Assembly (NCBI GenBank): GCA_000469685.2
Contig: LS997567.1
Span: 5,783,374 to 5,847,373 of the forward strand
Length of the DNA: 64,000 nt
Source of the DNA: Haemonchus contortus
Lineage: Eukaryota > Nematoda > Chromadorea > Rhabditida > Trichostrongylidae
Reading direction: 5' to 3'
The notes under the pieces were generated by a model. That model saw only the letters and a program-made list of their open reading frames with translations, did not search any database and was not told where the DNA came from. Shown piece after piece: positions 24,536 through 37,529 of this stretch; within the stretch, counting starts at the first letter, position 1, and every line of letters begins with the position of its first letter. The translations under genes were made by a program, and so were the position numbers.

Positions 24536-27500
24536 ATGGGAAATTCCACCAGTTCGACATCGTCAAGAGTTCGGCATAAATCCGAATCTATGGAAATTCA
24601 GAAAAAAACTAAACCCAATGGAGAATTTTCGAAAAAAAGTCGTTCACTTATGGAATTAGGAAGTAATCAAAGAAGTAAGCGTTCCATAGCCTCCATTAAA
24701 CCATCTGATCGGCCTAAACAACTAAAAGAAGGCCGAAGTGGAAGGTGAGCATGTATCGATTGATTTTATAGGTTCTCTAATCAGATTAAACTTTAGATAA
24801 TCTTAATGTAAGTTGCGAATATTTAAAAAAATTGACCTTTACACCTTTTATCATAATCGGATGGCATTGAATATGCATATCTTTGAAAAATTATTATCCA
24901 AAACTTTCATGGATAAGGTTCATTAAGAGACCTTTGGATTGCGCCATGCGCTCTGCGTAAGGCGATATTTCTAAGCTCTTTTTGTCGGCATGCTAGGCTC
25001 TGTACAGGATATTTTGATTTTTTTGACATCATATTTATCTACTTGAGGTTCCAGTTCGACCCTGTTGGCCTCTTCGATGTCAAACTATTAAAATACAACA
25101 GACCTTAAAAAAAACTAGCGGAGCCTTTTACCACTGAACCACTTCTTTGTCTAGAAGTTTACTAATTAATTTTCTCTGTTAGAATACAAAACTTTTTCCG
25201 CCACTGGTTCCAATCCGCTATTTCCAGTGGACTCCTCTCAAATTTATTGAACTTTTTCTTTATTGAGGAGTGCTTAGTTCATCATGAGAAGTCCGATTCT
25301 CGGTAGATGTTTATGCTGGCCAGAGCACCTTTTCTGCAAACCTATGTCTGACGTTTTTCAACAGACTTTTCCATCATGTTGGAGCGTTGCAAATTGGAAT
25401 TTCCGGGTGCAAAATAGAGCATTTCGTCGTTCGATGTTTTTCTTTACATTGTAACAAGTTGGAAAGCTGCTGAAGCAACTTGGCGTGGTCTCTCATTAGA
25501 GACTAAAGAGGAGGGGGCAATTTGCCATGCAGGACTAACTGGTTTGGTTCATGGGAAGACTCCAGTGTACTACAGTGGGGATTAAGGTGTGATTTCCGAG
25601 CTTCCTGAGAATATCAGTAGGACCAAAGAATAGTTTAAAGCATCTGAATACAACAAGTAAATGAGACTGCCCAGTAGAAAGTTCAAGGGAAACAGGCGAT
25701 TCCTAGTACTTTCCTGTTTCTTCCTAAACCGACCACCCGCCTCTCTCTTAGCTTGAAGAACCCTTTTGGGGCACTGCCGCGAGGCTTCTGAAAACAGGAA
25801 ATTATATTCTGCAAGTCTAAAGTCCTAAAAATCGGTTTTAAGAGGACCACAGATGGGATTGGTACTTACAACTAACAAATAACAGGTAACGTTTGGTGTA
25901 ATTGCACAAAATTTGCAATGAACGAAAGATCTTCTTCTACAATTACTTGTTACTGTTACTCAGAGTTTTTAATACTCAAAGCTGTTAATTCAATGTTACC
26001 GAAGTAAAACTCTATGGCCAGTTGCAGTAGCCTAACAATTACTAGATTTGTTTTGAGTATGGGCTGCTAGAATTATTTTGCAAGATTCTTCCTTTGGATA
26101 TGTTCTTTCATCATACCATGCCATACTGATCCTCTGTTCCGTCAAAGCTGGAAGCTGGTGTTACTGCTTAATTACTTGAATTACTTGGTCGGTATACTTA
26201 TTTGTACAGCTTTAGTTTAGCTGTGGATAACATTACTTCATTATGACGATCGTTCCTCTTCAAGCTACAACCATGTCTGACTCATTGGGGCTTAGGAATA
26301 AGTAGGGGGTGGGGGAGGGAAGGCGTCAATGAAATCAGTTGACGTCTTTCCATGTCAAACAACATACAAACATACAAAATCATAACAACTGCAAAACGAC
26401 ATGTTCAAACAACAGCTGTCACATTTTTTTGTGGTTTACTTTGTAGTTCAAAACTTGTTTACTTCCCGCCATATAGCCCCTAAGGACCACCACATTAAGT
26501 GCGTCGCCGCTGTTCAAGTTCCTGCGTCATCCGTTCCCGTCAAAACTTATGACTATGGAAACAATCGTGGATTTTCACGACAGAAACTTGTTTTTTACTA
26601 GTAATTAGTATGACTGGATGTTCCCAGTGCTTCCTTGGTCCCAGATTACTGTAAAATGTTAGTTGGGTTACTTGGATGTATTCTTGGAAATGGCACGTTT
26701 TCATTTTTCTCATGAAAACCCCTGGAGCTATTCATACCACCACCGCCACCAGCTGGCCAGAACAACTGTTCATCCAATATCATTAAAAGCAGCTGCAAAA
26801 ACCTTTTTGTAGTGCATTATAGTGTAATGGACTGTAGGTGGGGTTATAGGTACTTCAAACCCTTCGAAATAATGCCCTTCCCTTTAAAATGTACATCAAT
26901 AACATGGTCTAAGTTATTTCCGTAGAATCGATTTTTCTTTGAAATGTCTTTGGAACATTTGACGGGACATTTAGTTGGGACGACGTGGAGCAATTTGACA
27001 TTTTAAGCTCCCATGTTGACAGAGGATCAATCTTGGGTAGAGGGATCAATCCCTTGTGCGTCCGGGAATACCTAAAAACCATAACTTATAACTTTGCTTC
27101 CCTACTGAGTAGTCAGAGGAAACAGAAGCAGAGGTTACTCGGTTTCTGTTGGTCAATGAGTAGGGTAGATAGTAAGAAAGTCAAGGTTCTGATATACTAC
27201 TCTTAGCGGATTGGAGTAATCGGTAAACCAGTTGGTCACTCCAACAGTCGTATACTGCTCGGTTCTCGGCCTTCATGCGAATTTTTTCAGCATTCAGATG
27301 TTTGTAAATAAACAATTCCCTCCTCGTAATTCACGAATACTCAAGTATCGATCGGCATTACAAGTTGTTAAACTGTTATTACTTTGGTTGCCACAACGAT
27401 CTGCTTCAGATCGGACTTTATCCAGCATCTGTCTTTTACGGCCCTGCACTTATCTACCGTACTGAGGGTCGACACCTCTGTCTTGGTTGTAAATTTTATG

Positions 27501-30500
27501 TTTCACATAGCTAATCAATACCTATACGAATAACGGGAGAAGCCAATGTCGGCACAGCTGCTGACAAAGAAAACGATTCGGATCAAAAAGATGTGACATT
27601 GGCTGTCAAATGCCCACTTATTCCCAAGTATCACATATTATCTTCGTTTTTAGACAGTCGCTAGCTTTTTTTGCCTGTACTAAAACCTCCCCAATCTCGG
27701 CAGAAAGAGAGGCAATATTTCACAAACTTTTATGTTTCCAGACTTTACAGCTGTACTGCAGTTTTTTGTAATCCTTGACCTTACTATTACTGCGTGCTAT
27801 CAAAGAATGCCGAAAGAAAGTCTATTCAGAAAGCTCGAGAGCTCATAATAAGGCGTTTATCCCTCGAGACAAACAATAGAGGCGAGTTGATGGACTCATT
27901 AGTGTTTATCATGTGACAGTAGACTTTTACTTTGTCACGTTTTTCACAAATTGAGTCTACTAGCTTATCAGGGGATACAGCCATGATAATATTACTTGTA
28001 GCAGTCCAGTAGGATAAAGTCTTATAACTACCCAAGCCTTTGTAGGTTAGATTCAGGCTGTTACTTACTACAAAGTATAATAGTATGGTTCCTTGGTATG
28101 ATTTTTGACGTAGTAGGTTAATTAGGCTGTTACTTACAGAAAAGCAGTATGATTCAGTCCTTGACTTTACTATTACTACGAGATAATCAGGCTGCTGATT
28201 TTACAAGTATGTGCTATCGGGGCTTAGTCGGCTAGTTAAGTTGCTTTTAAAGTCTGTTTGTTACTTTTTATACTGCGTTTCCTTTGCAGTATAGTAGACA
28301 TAAACATAAACACAAACAATGGTTCATTAATTTGGCCTTGTCCGATTCCGAAAGGCTGACACACTTTTTCAGGTTGTCAGCGCTAATACTTTCATAGTTA
28401 GGTCCCCTAGGTAACCACGCCCACGGAACTGCAATTCTAGCTTCTAGATAGATAAAAATTACTTAATATCGATGCCATCTTACTTTATTACTAAATTATA
28501 TCCTGTAAAAGTTGAAGGTTGCTATGAAAAAACTCTGGGAACCACTATGATACTGGCTCATTGAAGTGGTTAATAATTGAAAGCCTTTCATCAAGTAAGT
28601 CCCCTGTGCTTGCGTCATTACTATGACCTTTATACTAGTTTATTAGCGTTCAACTGATACATGTGGGATACTGTCGTCATCGCAAGCTTATGAGTTATAT
28701 TCAGAGTAATTCAGAGTAAATAGGGATGCCCACTTTTTTCACGTTGGCCCGTATCAACTTGGGCCATGACACTCAGACTTCTGGGCTATCGCCATTTTCT
28801 TACACTCACGTGGGCCAGCCAGCCAAGTCGAAACGCCTCCGTCCGAGTTGATGTGGGGCTTGTGACTTTTGACGACACAATTTGTCAGACTGCCGCTTTT
28901 CTCAGGGGACAAAAACTCGCTAGGACATTCGTTTCACATACGCATTGTTTATGAATAAAGCCTATCAAACTATGGGCTTAGGCAGATTGGAAAAGGATTG
29001 GCCTAACATTTTTATTTGTAGCACCGTAAATGGCCTGTCCCGTTCGAAGTCGCTACGAAAGGATCTATCACATCCGATTAGCAGCCAAGGACGAGAGATC
29101 ATTCTACAGTGCTTCGAGAATCCACACTCTGAATTCGGCAATAAGGTTTGTGATTCTGAAAAGCTTTTTTGAAATCCTGACTTCAGCAGTGCCGAGAAGC
29201 CATCAGACCGCTTGTTTGCCGGTTTTATGATACCGGCTCGGTAGGGAGGAAAGAAGGCTCAATGCGATGAAAAAGTAGCTCGCAATAACTTTTGTTTATA
29301 ATGGCTTTTTGAAAGCATTCCGACAACTGTTAACGTTGCAAAAAACCTACAACTTCCTGTTTCAATGCTCGCATAGCATGCGTACTCTGAGCTGTTATCA
29401 CAGCGTTGAAGCAGGAAGTTGTGGATTTTTTGCAATGTCGGCAGTTGTGGCAGTTCTAAGAGCTTGACGTGTGTTTTCTCTTGAGCCGCTGGGCCAGCTG
29501 CCTTTCGGGTTTCACGGGGAGAACGGGGAAAATCCTGACCGATACTGCTACACCTCAAATTCCGGGAGAAAGAGGATGAAAAAACAGTCGCAGTCTTCCA
29601 GCTGTTCATTTTTGCAAGGATATCAGCTAAGCATCCCTGACTTTTGGGGATAAATGCCAATTAGTAGATAAGCAAAAAGATTTTCACCTTTTTACAGGTT
29701 TTGCAACGGATTTTTGAGAAGAGAGCTGACTATCAGAAATATGTTTACACGTTGGGCAAGGAACGAGCCTATCAAATGAGCATTCGACTCAAGGACCTCG
29801 TTGAAGAGGTCGTATCAAAGGTTTGTTTACTCAGTAATACCAAAACTCATCTAACTTGTTGACGCCGAATCATCCTCATAACGCTTCCTTCGCAGATCTG
29901 CTTTTGAACAGTGATTTCTATGAGGTAGTGATATGATTAAGAAGGATCATCCCTTTATGGACCAAAGATAAGTGGAAATAAGGAAAACAAGGTGATTTCC
30001 GGGTGTTAAACTCAGTTTCAGCCGGAAGTTATCTAATCTGGGAATATCTTCAGCGAACCAAGGTATAGGGACTTTTATAGACTTTATATGGCCTTCAAGG
30101 TACAGTCCACAATGGTTTTGAGGAATTTATTTTATTATAAGATAAATAATGGAAGCAATGGTGCAGAATAGTGCAAGGGCGGAGAAGAAAGCGCGAAAAT
30201 TGCACGAAAAAAGTAGCAGCCAAAGGGCTTGGACGAGATGGCCGTCTGGGTGTCTCTCATTTAAACGTACTATTCGCCTCGTGCTGTGAGTAGTGCAGTA
30301 ATAACAACGCCGGCATAACACGTCCACTTTCAGTGGCTGCTCTGGCCAAACACGTTTTGGAGCCCTTATTACGCCCTGTGTAGGCCGTTTTCTGGCCCAA
30401 CAACGGTCCATATACTATACTTGAGGGCCACAGATTCATTCTAGAGGGAAACATCAGAAAGCTTCTCTATCGTAAGCTGTGCTTTTAAGTGCTCAACCGA

Positions 30501-33500
30501 ATCCCAGCTTGCTTTGGTAATGAACCTTTCTTAGTTCTTCCTTCCTAGAACCTCCCCTAAGCCTGCTAAATGACCGTTTCTGAAATTCTGCAAGGGCCGG
30601 TGAGTTGCTGAAGACTCTACTTGAAGTTTGACCCCTGGAAACTACGATAGTAACGTCATTTGCCCCTTCGTGACATCGAAGCGTGTTGTTCCAACCGAGA
30701 AAAAGTGATCTCTGTCCTCATCAGAGTTTGTTTTGCAGTGCTATGCGTTGTGTACTGGTAAAATAATAGTAAAGTCGTTGTTAGTGGATAACTTGAGATT
30801 TTCTTGATTCTGCAGAGCTTTTTTCTGAGGCTATCGTCAACTTTCCTTATATGGAGCTCTATAGCTTTCAAAATTGCCCTTCTCCGCCTCCATCAGCGCC
30901 GAAACAGAACTCTGACAACTTGAACTCTGGGGGCTTTCGAGTTTTACAATTTTCAGGGACATTTATCACTCAGGCATTTGCCCTTAGGCTTTTACAACGA
31001 CGCACTTTAATGTTTTGTGACGTCAATCGTTTGGAAGCATAGCACTGGGCTGAGGTCTATCAGCTTCAGCTGGTCGGCATCGAGTAGAAGAACTTCTTGC
31101 GTCATTTTATTGCTACTTAATGGCTGCAAGCTGAACAGCTGTGTTTCGGAACGTATACTTTACAAAGCGATGTGTTTCGTACTTGTTAAAACAAGCGGTC
31201 GTTCGGTAGGAAGTAGTAATTTTGTAGTCATGTGAATTTATCCCAGATGCAGACTCTTTACGACCACAAAACTCGTTCAAACGACGTTTATACAGTTCGG
31301 ACTTACTGAATGACTATCCTGATAGGTTTGGAGAGGCAGCAGTGTGGAATGACAACATTGATCGATATCGATTTCCGATTTTTCCGCAGGATCAGCTAGT
31401 TTTCAGCCTTCAAAGTCCTAATCATTCTCAGCGATCTGTAGCTCCTTCATGGGTTGACCAGTCGTTAGTCTCAAAATGCTGGGTATTGGGTCAGTGTCTA
31501 GATTCGGACTGGACTCGAACCTCAACGTAAGAGGTCCGAGCCTCGCGCCTTTATCCGCTACGCTATCAGAACACGCTTTGAGCTTCCTGGTGTGATGTTA
31601 GCACCCCTGTGATAACATTTTCATCACAAACAGTGGCGATAATTAGTAGTTAGAAAAACAAAACAAATCAAAATCAAACAGCCGTAGGTTTTCCCAGTGG
31701 GATGAGGGGACGGTGCCACGTGGCTCCAATATCACAGTCCTGTCTAGAGGATTGAACTTTTTATAGGATTTGGACTAGAATCCCAGGCTATTCAGAATTA
31801 CGGTGGAAATTTTTTGGTGTCAGGTCCATCTGGAGGGTGCAAACGCTACTTCTATATGGGTGTCCCCGTGCAGGTAGTAGTACGGCCCAATGCCCATTAA
31901 AACATCACCAAGACTCAAAATACAGCTTGAATGCTTGGCTTTTTGCAAACAACTGGAGTCGATCGATGAGAAAACCGTTTTTCGCTTTTCCTGCATTGAA
32001 TATGTTATACTTTCTCAAGCTGGGTGACGTATACCTTCATTTGGCAACTTATAAAAATACTTGATTGACGCCATTTCAAAGTATATGAGTGCCACATCAT
32101 TATATGGCAATAAATAGCTTTCTCACAATAAAGAGACATTTAAAATACTAAAAATAGGGTAAATTAGCTTGAGGAATCAATATTTTTATCGCTACAGCAG
32201 AATAACAGAGCCTGAAAGATGTCAAAAAGTAGACCCAGCACTTCGTTTTTTTCTGATTCAGAATATCAGAGAATAGAGGTATGACTTGCTGAATACCAGT
32301 AAACATAACTGGTTTCTGGCCTTGTTCACTTTCAAAAATCAGTCGCCGAAGAAAAAACTTCCTTCCATGATTTCTTGACGGTTTTTCCGCTTCCTTCGTT
32401 ATCGAGACCCAATCAGCTCCCACCCTTTCGTTTCAGGCGTGGGGTTGGAAACTTGATTTGTGATAGGAGCCACCGCTTATATACTCAAGAATTAGAGCCA
32501 AAAATCGAATAAAACTGAATAACACCGTCTTTGAAGAACACTATCGAAAATCCCTTTCATCATACTGAGTCATGTGTGGGGTTGCCTACATTAAAACTAT
32601 TTTCAACATCAGAGCTTTTTCGAATTTCGTGCGACCACTCTGACAGTTATGTACAAATCTATATTCAGACAACCATAGTAATGAGAAATGCTCCAACAAT
32701 TTGTAATGGAGCTTGAAAAGTCACTGGGCACTTCCTATTGGCTGCTTGTCGAACTGTACGCCAATCAACCAATGAGGAGCGCATTGGAGCTTTTCAGGTA
32801 CCACCCCCCCCCCCCATTCATAGTATGTCAGGGCTTGCCAACGGTATTCTAAAGGGTAATCGACATTAAGGATTGATGGTGTGTGTTTCCCATTATCTTA
32901 TGTTTGAGAATACACGCTGCTTCGTGCTTTTCTCAAGATTTAAAACTTTTTGTTTACCTCATACCTTGGAAATCTGTACCTGACTGAGTTTCGGAAGATG
33001 TGACTCTCATCGAAGGTAGACAAAACTCGTGAAAATCGCATTTTGCCATCTCCTGGAAAGCAAATCATTGGAATTTTGAGTCTTAGCTCTTTCATTCCGA
33101 AGGAATTGATTTCCACGATTCATTTTTCCACTTTTTGGAGCTCTTCACTTCTTCCCAGAGTCCAGCAGTACTCGCTCATTCCGAACCTTTCACGCTTCTC
33201 ATGCTCTGGAGCTTTTACCCCTAATTAGCTTGCTTTGGGTATCCTCCTTCACACCCTTCACACTTTCGTCTTTTCTTTCACCTTCTACAATGTTTCCACC
33301 TTACTCTTTTACCCAGGAGGTCCTGAAGTGACATACACAATATCTTCAAGTGTACAATACCATCTGCATTCCACTTTTTTTCAAAAATTCATTTAATAGC
33401 TACTATTAATAAAATTGTTTTTCTCGAAATAGCCTCAATCGAAATCGTAAAAGAAGAAGAGAATGCGCATAAGAATGAAAAAAAAATTATACTCATAACT

Positions 33501-36500
33501 TACGATGGAGTCTTTTCCCGTTCATTAGTCGCAATTTTGGAATGCGCCCAGCATTCGACTTCCATTCAGAATCGTTGTGGCGGTTTGAGTAAATGTAAGG
33601 CTCAAACAATGACTTGTGGTGGCCAGACGATGTGTACCACACCGACCCCAATTAGATGAAAGGTTTGATTATCCTGGGCGAGTATCGATCCGGGATTCGT
33701 TTCCTGGACCATGCGCGGGTCATTTGACCACTCATGTAGAACTGTATATACTCACTAGTTATTCTGTATTAAAAACTTACAATAACAATTAGCGTTGACT
33801 ATTTCAGATATTCGACCCCGACCACATCTGTTCAGTATCGCGAACCTATGGTGAAGAACATGTGGAGTTGAAGGCATACGGTTTCAAGCCTGACTTCTGG
33901 GTAACTATAGCCGATGCTATCACCGTCGAGGGTGTTATATTGGACATGGCCAACCATCAGGTTCGTTTTCGCACTGTTCCTCACCCAAACACCTGAAGCA
34001 AGCAATAAATGCCATTGACTACGTAAACGAACTCTCGGGATTGTTGTAAGACGACAGTGATGGGACTTTTTTATGGTCGACACTCACTGCTATTCTCCAA
34101 GGGATTGATGTTCGTGTTCGTTTTAAAGCCGATGTACACCGATAGATAAGATTATGAGATACAAAGATATTCTGACGTCGTTGATAGAAAAAAGTTTTAT
34201 TGACGATGAACATGTAGAAGAAAAAAGTTTTATTGGCGGTGAACATGTAGGCTTTATTATAGGCAAATCCAGGGTGGCGACAAAACTCCTCAGGGACTCT
34301 CAACCTTAGGAGTTCCATGAAATCCTGGTCTTTGTTGAAACTCAAACTGGTTGTGGTTGTGGTTGTTAAAACTGGTTGTAACGTCCGAGAGATGCACCCG
34401 GTATCCGACTATCATTCGGAATCGTAGTGGCATTTGTATGCGTGTGGGGCCTATACAATGGCTGTGCCATGGCCTTCGGTGACCAGCCGATGTAGAAATC
34501 AGCGCCTTTATCCTCCCAAACAAGAGTGGTACCATTCAGCTGGTCTCATATTTACGGAGAGCATGGTTGGCTTGGGCGTGTATCGATCAGGGCTTCGAAC
34601 CCGTGACCATGTGTGTGAGATAGTGCGCCACTTGCCACCACACTACCTCTACCCTAGAAAGTTCCATAAAGTTCCTTACTAAAAATGAAAAATATGTGCT
34701 GTTATAGGAGTGATTGTACGGTAGTAGTCCTGATCCGCTCCCAGCCCTTGGCCGTCCCAATTATTCGCCTCACCTCCTAGCATGCCTTTCAGAACCACTG
34801 TTCATCACCTGATTGAAGACCATCAATCCATCGAAGAATGCGCCGTGCATGCACCCTCTGATCTCGATCTTTTTTTGGTGACCGTCAAGTTTATTCAACT
34901 AGGTGTTGCTGTAGGGAACAGTTAACAATTTGGCTTATCCAGTCGGGTCTGATACCGTTTTCATACCAGCCTAGCACTACGGAAAACTCTGTAGTATGCA
35001 GTAGACAGTAACCGACAAAGTAATTGTGCAGCTATTAAAAGTTCCAGCTTTTGTCATCAGACCATCTTTACCCTGTCAAGTATTCAATTTAACTCTCCCA
35101 CGAGAGCGCTATGTTTCTACTTACTTTGAGCTACTGGTTTTACTTTTTGATGAATCGCCCAGAAGCGGCGCAATTGCCCAGTTCAGCTTGAAAACTAGCT
35201 TTTATCTTATTCAGTTTTTTTGTTCTCATGTGCAGTTGGGATACGTATTGATTGAATAATCCATGCTGACATTACAGCCGGCTGACACAGTGGCTGCATG
35301 GTCAAGTCTGGTAACGATGATGTTCTCAGCGGTACGAGACGGTTACTATTCTGCATTACGAAGGCATCGAATATCGTCCAGAAGAAGTCTACAACGGCCA
35401 CAAACACAGCAAGAATGTCGCGATAGTGAAAATGTACGTGGCTTAACCTTGAGGGAATTTTTCTAATGCTTCCTATTTCAGCTTTTTTCATTTTTCTCTT
35501 CGAATTAAGCTTTTTTATTTCTAGTTTTAGTTTTTAGATTTTTTTGAAAAAAAGTTTTTAATAATTATTTCATCGCCTACTTACCAAATGCTTTCCTCTT
35601 TTCTTTCTATTCCTACAATTGGTCCAGCGTGATTAGAAGGGTCTGCTTGACCAGGGTTAGGATTTCGGGTGAGGGTAATCTTGGAGGGACCTTCATTTCT
35701 ACATCATGAGCTCTAGAACCCCAAATAGCTTCCGATTAAACCCTTCAACTATTTATACGTTTGTAAGCTCAAAAACTAACCTCGTATCATCTTTCTATGC
35801 TGTGACCACATTCCGATCGATCCTGGTGGGCGTTCCTGACGGCAGTGGGCGGTTCTAACGGACTTGCTGCCTTTAATGCATCCTTTCTAGGCATTGTTAT
35901 TGGAAAGTTTTTGTTTCTTGCTAAACTGTTCAAGCAAAATAATCCGTTGTTGTTTTTGAATGTTGAAACGAGTTCGAGTCTACGATCGCTCTTCATATTG
36001 ATTAATAAATTATTTTAATTGGTTTATTTGCAGAATGGGGGAACTGCAACCAACCCAAATGAGAACGAAAGGACACGTCCTCATCATCCGGCTGTACGGA
36101 GTGTTTCTATGTATGCTGTGGCATCTTCAAATGGAACCGTGAGAAGAAGTATGTCTTCTATTGTGATTCATAAAGTTGAGTTAAGTAGTAGGTTTTTGGT
36201 GAGAATTACGGTATCATATAGCACAATTGCCAATTGGGAGGGACGTAGTAGGTAATCAAGCTTGTTACCGTCACTGGCACCACATCAAAAAATCTTTCAC
36301 ACTGATGTAAATATGCTCATATCTAAGAATGGCTGATCATTCGATGCCTGGTCCCGCTTGTTTCATGGTCCTGTTCTACAGAGTAACCCAGAGTTTTCAC
36401 AGAGCTTCATCTGCCCGGATTGAAATGATGGGAGTTTTCGAGAGTTTTCAAAAAAAAAACAAAAAAAAAATTTCGAGTGAGATCATTGTGGGATGATGCC

Positions 36501-37525
36501 CCAAATAATACAGTGTTAAGTGCTCCGCGGTTATATGTGTGGTCCGGGGCTTCGATCCCGGATGGAGGCTGCTCCGGCCAACCAGGTCTTCTATCTGTCG
36601 GGATCATTTAATTGAAACCTGACGTTTTGGAGACTGAAAACACAGAATATTTCCCCTTCCCGATCCGCGAGGGAAAAAAAGCCTGAGATTTAGGCAGGAT
36701 CGGTCCGAGATTCGATCCCCGGACTGTGCCTGCGTGGTAGTGCAGCACACGCCACTACACCGTCTAGTATATCCTATGCACAATCTTTAATATTCTTCTA
36801 CAAAAACACATTGCAAATGAGGTTTACAATAATCGCCCCTAGCAGCAGCTAAGCATTTAGTGAACAATGCTGGACAATAATCTAATATTGAAAAAGCAGG
36901 CGCGCTTCTCTCCAATAATCCGCTGCTTCTCAATGAACAAATATGTAACCCTGATTAAGGGTTGACTATTTAAAGGATTTGAAGGGCCCACAGATGTCGA
37001 ACGATTTTCCCGTTGATGGAATCCTTTGATTTATTTCCGAACGCATTTGCATAGCAAATTATGGCAACTTCTGGAAAGTGAAAAGAAATGGTGAAGTTTT
37101 TATGTAACCAATCCCGTTGTTGGAATGCGCCCTCGCACTCGACTTCCATTCAAAATCGTAGTGGCGTTTTGAATGCGTATATGTCCTGAACAATGACTTT
37201 CGGTGGCCAGCCGGTGCCTTTATCGCTCTAGACGATTTTGATACCTGTAATCGGGCCCCAGAGGGATGCAAAACTTGGCTTACCCTGGCGGATTTCGAGT
37301 GCAGATTTTTGGAAAGTGGAATAATCAATATTCACCAATTTTTCTCCTATTTTAGCAAATGGGTCCGTGAATGTCATGGCTCCAGTGGATACACCTGCAC
37401 GATCGACACCGGCGATATCGAGGCAGTTGAGTTGCGATCATATTCGACCAAATCCCGTCGATAGCAATACCGGTGTGAGAAGCAACACATCACCGATTAA
37501 CCGTCCAAGGCCGATATTCGAATGA
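24536..37525 (+). CDS. Globin with N- and C-terminal extensions, 7 exons (349 aa)
   Basis: Exons: 24536-24744, 29022-29145, 29698-29820, 33808-33960, 35278-35433, 36034-36148, 37356-37525, total 1050 bases; all junctions are GT...AG and in phase (2,0,0,0,0,1). The globin fold covers about residues 85-228. Seen directly: proximal (F8) His170 in YGEEHVELKAYGFKPDFW, and helix H with AWSSLVTMMFSAVRDGYY (210-227). No His occurs in residues 112-152, so the distal E7 residue is not His, and CD1 appears to be Tyr126 rather than Phe (alignment inference). The start MGNSTSS has Gly2 and a Ser-rich context suited to N-myristoylation. Both extensions are basic and Ser-rich. TTTCAG just before the ATG (24532) suggests a trans-splice site or a 5' intron. 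Family knowledge: nematode globins of this kind are often neuronal and may act in oxygen or redox sensing. Which paralogue this is cannot be decided here. Confidence 0.85.
24745..29021 (+). other. Globin intron 1 (4.3 kb)
   Basis: Bounded by donor GTGAGC and acceptor TTTATTTGTAG. I recognised no element ends or exons inside; short frames at 26401-26601, 26985-27465 and 28766-28954 have no support. Confidence 0.5.
30094..30488. mobile_element. TTAA-type MITE in globin intron 3
   Basis: Left end TTCAAGGTACAGTCCACAAT, right end ATCGTAAGCTGTGCTTTTAA; the ends are imperfect inverted copies of the AGGCAC family. The interior matches 10240-10530. No protein is encoded. Confidence 0.6.
31247..31325 (+). 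other. Coding-like stretch inside globin intron 3 (weak)
   Basis: Follows TTTATCCCAG and reads a polar frame with SFKRRLYSSDLLNDYPD before a possible donor GTTTGG. The frame stays open to about 31525. Its phase (two bases completing a split codon) does not fit between globin exons 3 and 4, which are both phase 0. It may be a chance frame, a nested gene or a gene relic. Confidence 0.2.
31501..31574 (-). tRNA. tRNA-Arg(TCG)-like pseudogene
   Basis: The minus strand shows an A box TAGCGTAGCGG and a perfect B box GGTTCGAGTCC at the right spacing, with anticodon-loop context CTCGGA. The loop is one base short of the usual seven, the T stem has a mismatch and the acceptor arms do not pair well. 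It is best read as a dead tRNA or a SINE head. Confidence 0.45.
33537..33740 (-). mobile_element. tRNA-derived SINE in globin intron 3
   Basis: The plus strand shows the reversed tail GCGCCCAGCATTCGACTTCC, then GAATCGTTGTGGCGG and TGACTTGTGGTGGCCAGAC, and a degenerate B box (CGATCCGGGATTCG). It ends about 70 bases before globin exon 4. Confidence 0.7.
34185..34250 (+). repeat. Tandem duplication of about 31 bp in globin intron 4
   Basis: Two adjacent units share AAAAAAGTTTTATTG and GATGAACATGTA or GGTGAACATGTA, with a few substitutions between them. Confidence 0.7.
34385..34660 (-). mobile_element. tRNA-derived SINE in globin intron 4
   Basis: Reversed tail TGCACCCGGTATCCGACTAT, middle block CCAGCCGATGTA and TTTATCCTCCCA, and reversed B box GGGCTTCGAACCCGTG are visible. 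The head runs to the reversed A-box region near 34650. Confidence 0.7.
36510..36770. mobile_element. SINE fragments in opposite orientation in globin intron 6
   Basis: 36510-36610 carries a plus-oriented head with GGGGCTTCGATCCCGG. 36680-36770 carries a minus-oriented head (GAGATTCGATCCCCGG; reversed A-box region CACGCCACTACACC). Together they form a head-to-head pair. Confidence 0.6.
37120..37320 (-). mobile_element. tRNA-derived SINE in globin intron 6
   Basis: Reversed tail GGAATGCGCCCTCGCACTCG, then CGACTTCCATTCAAAATCG, GGTGGCCAGCCGG and TTTATCGCTCTAGACGA. It ends about 35 bases before the last globin exon. Confidence 0.7.
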
Positions 37526-37529
37526 CAAC

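Larger units (their letters stand above)
29821..33807 (+). other. Globin intron 3 (4.0 kb)
   Basis: Holds a MITE (30094-30488), a possible exon (31247-31325), a tRNA-Arg-like relic (31501-31574), a 12-C run (32804-32815) and the head of a SINE cluster at 33.5 kb. Confidence 0.5.
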
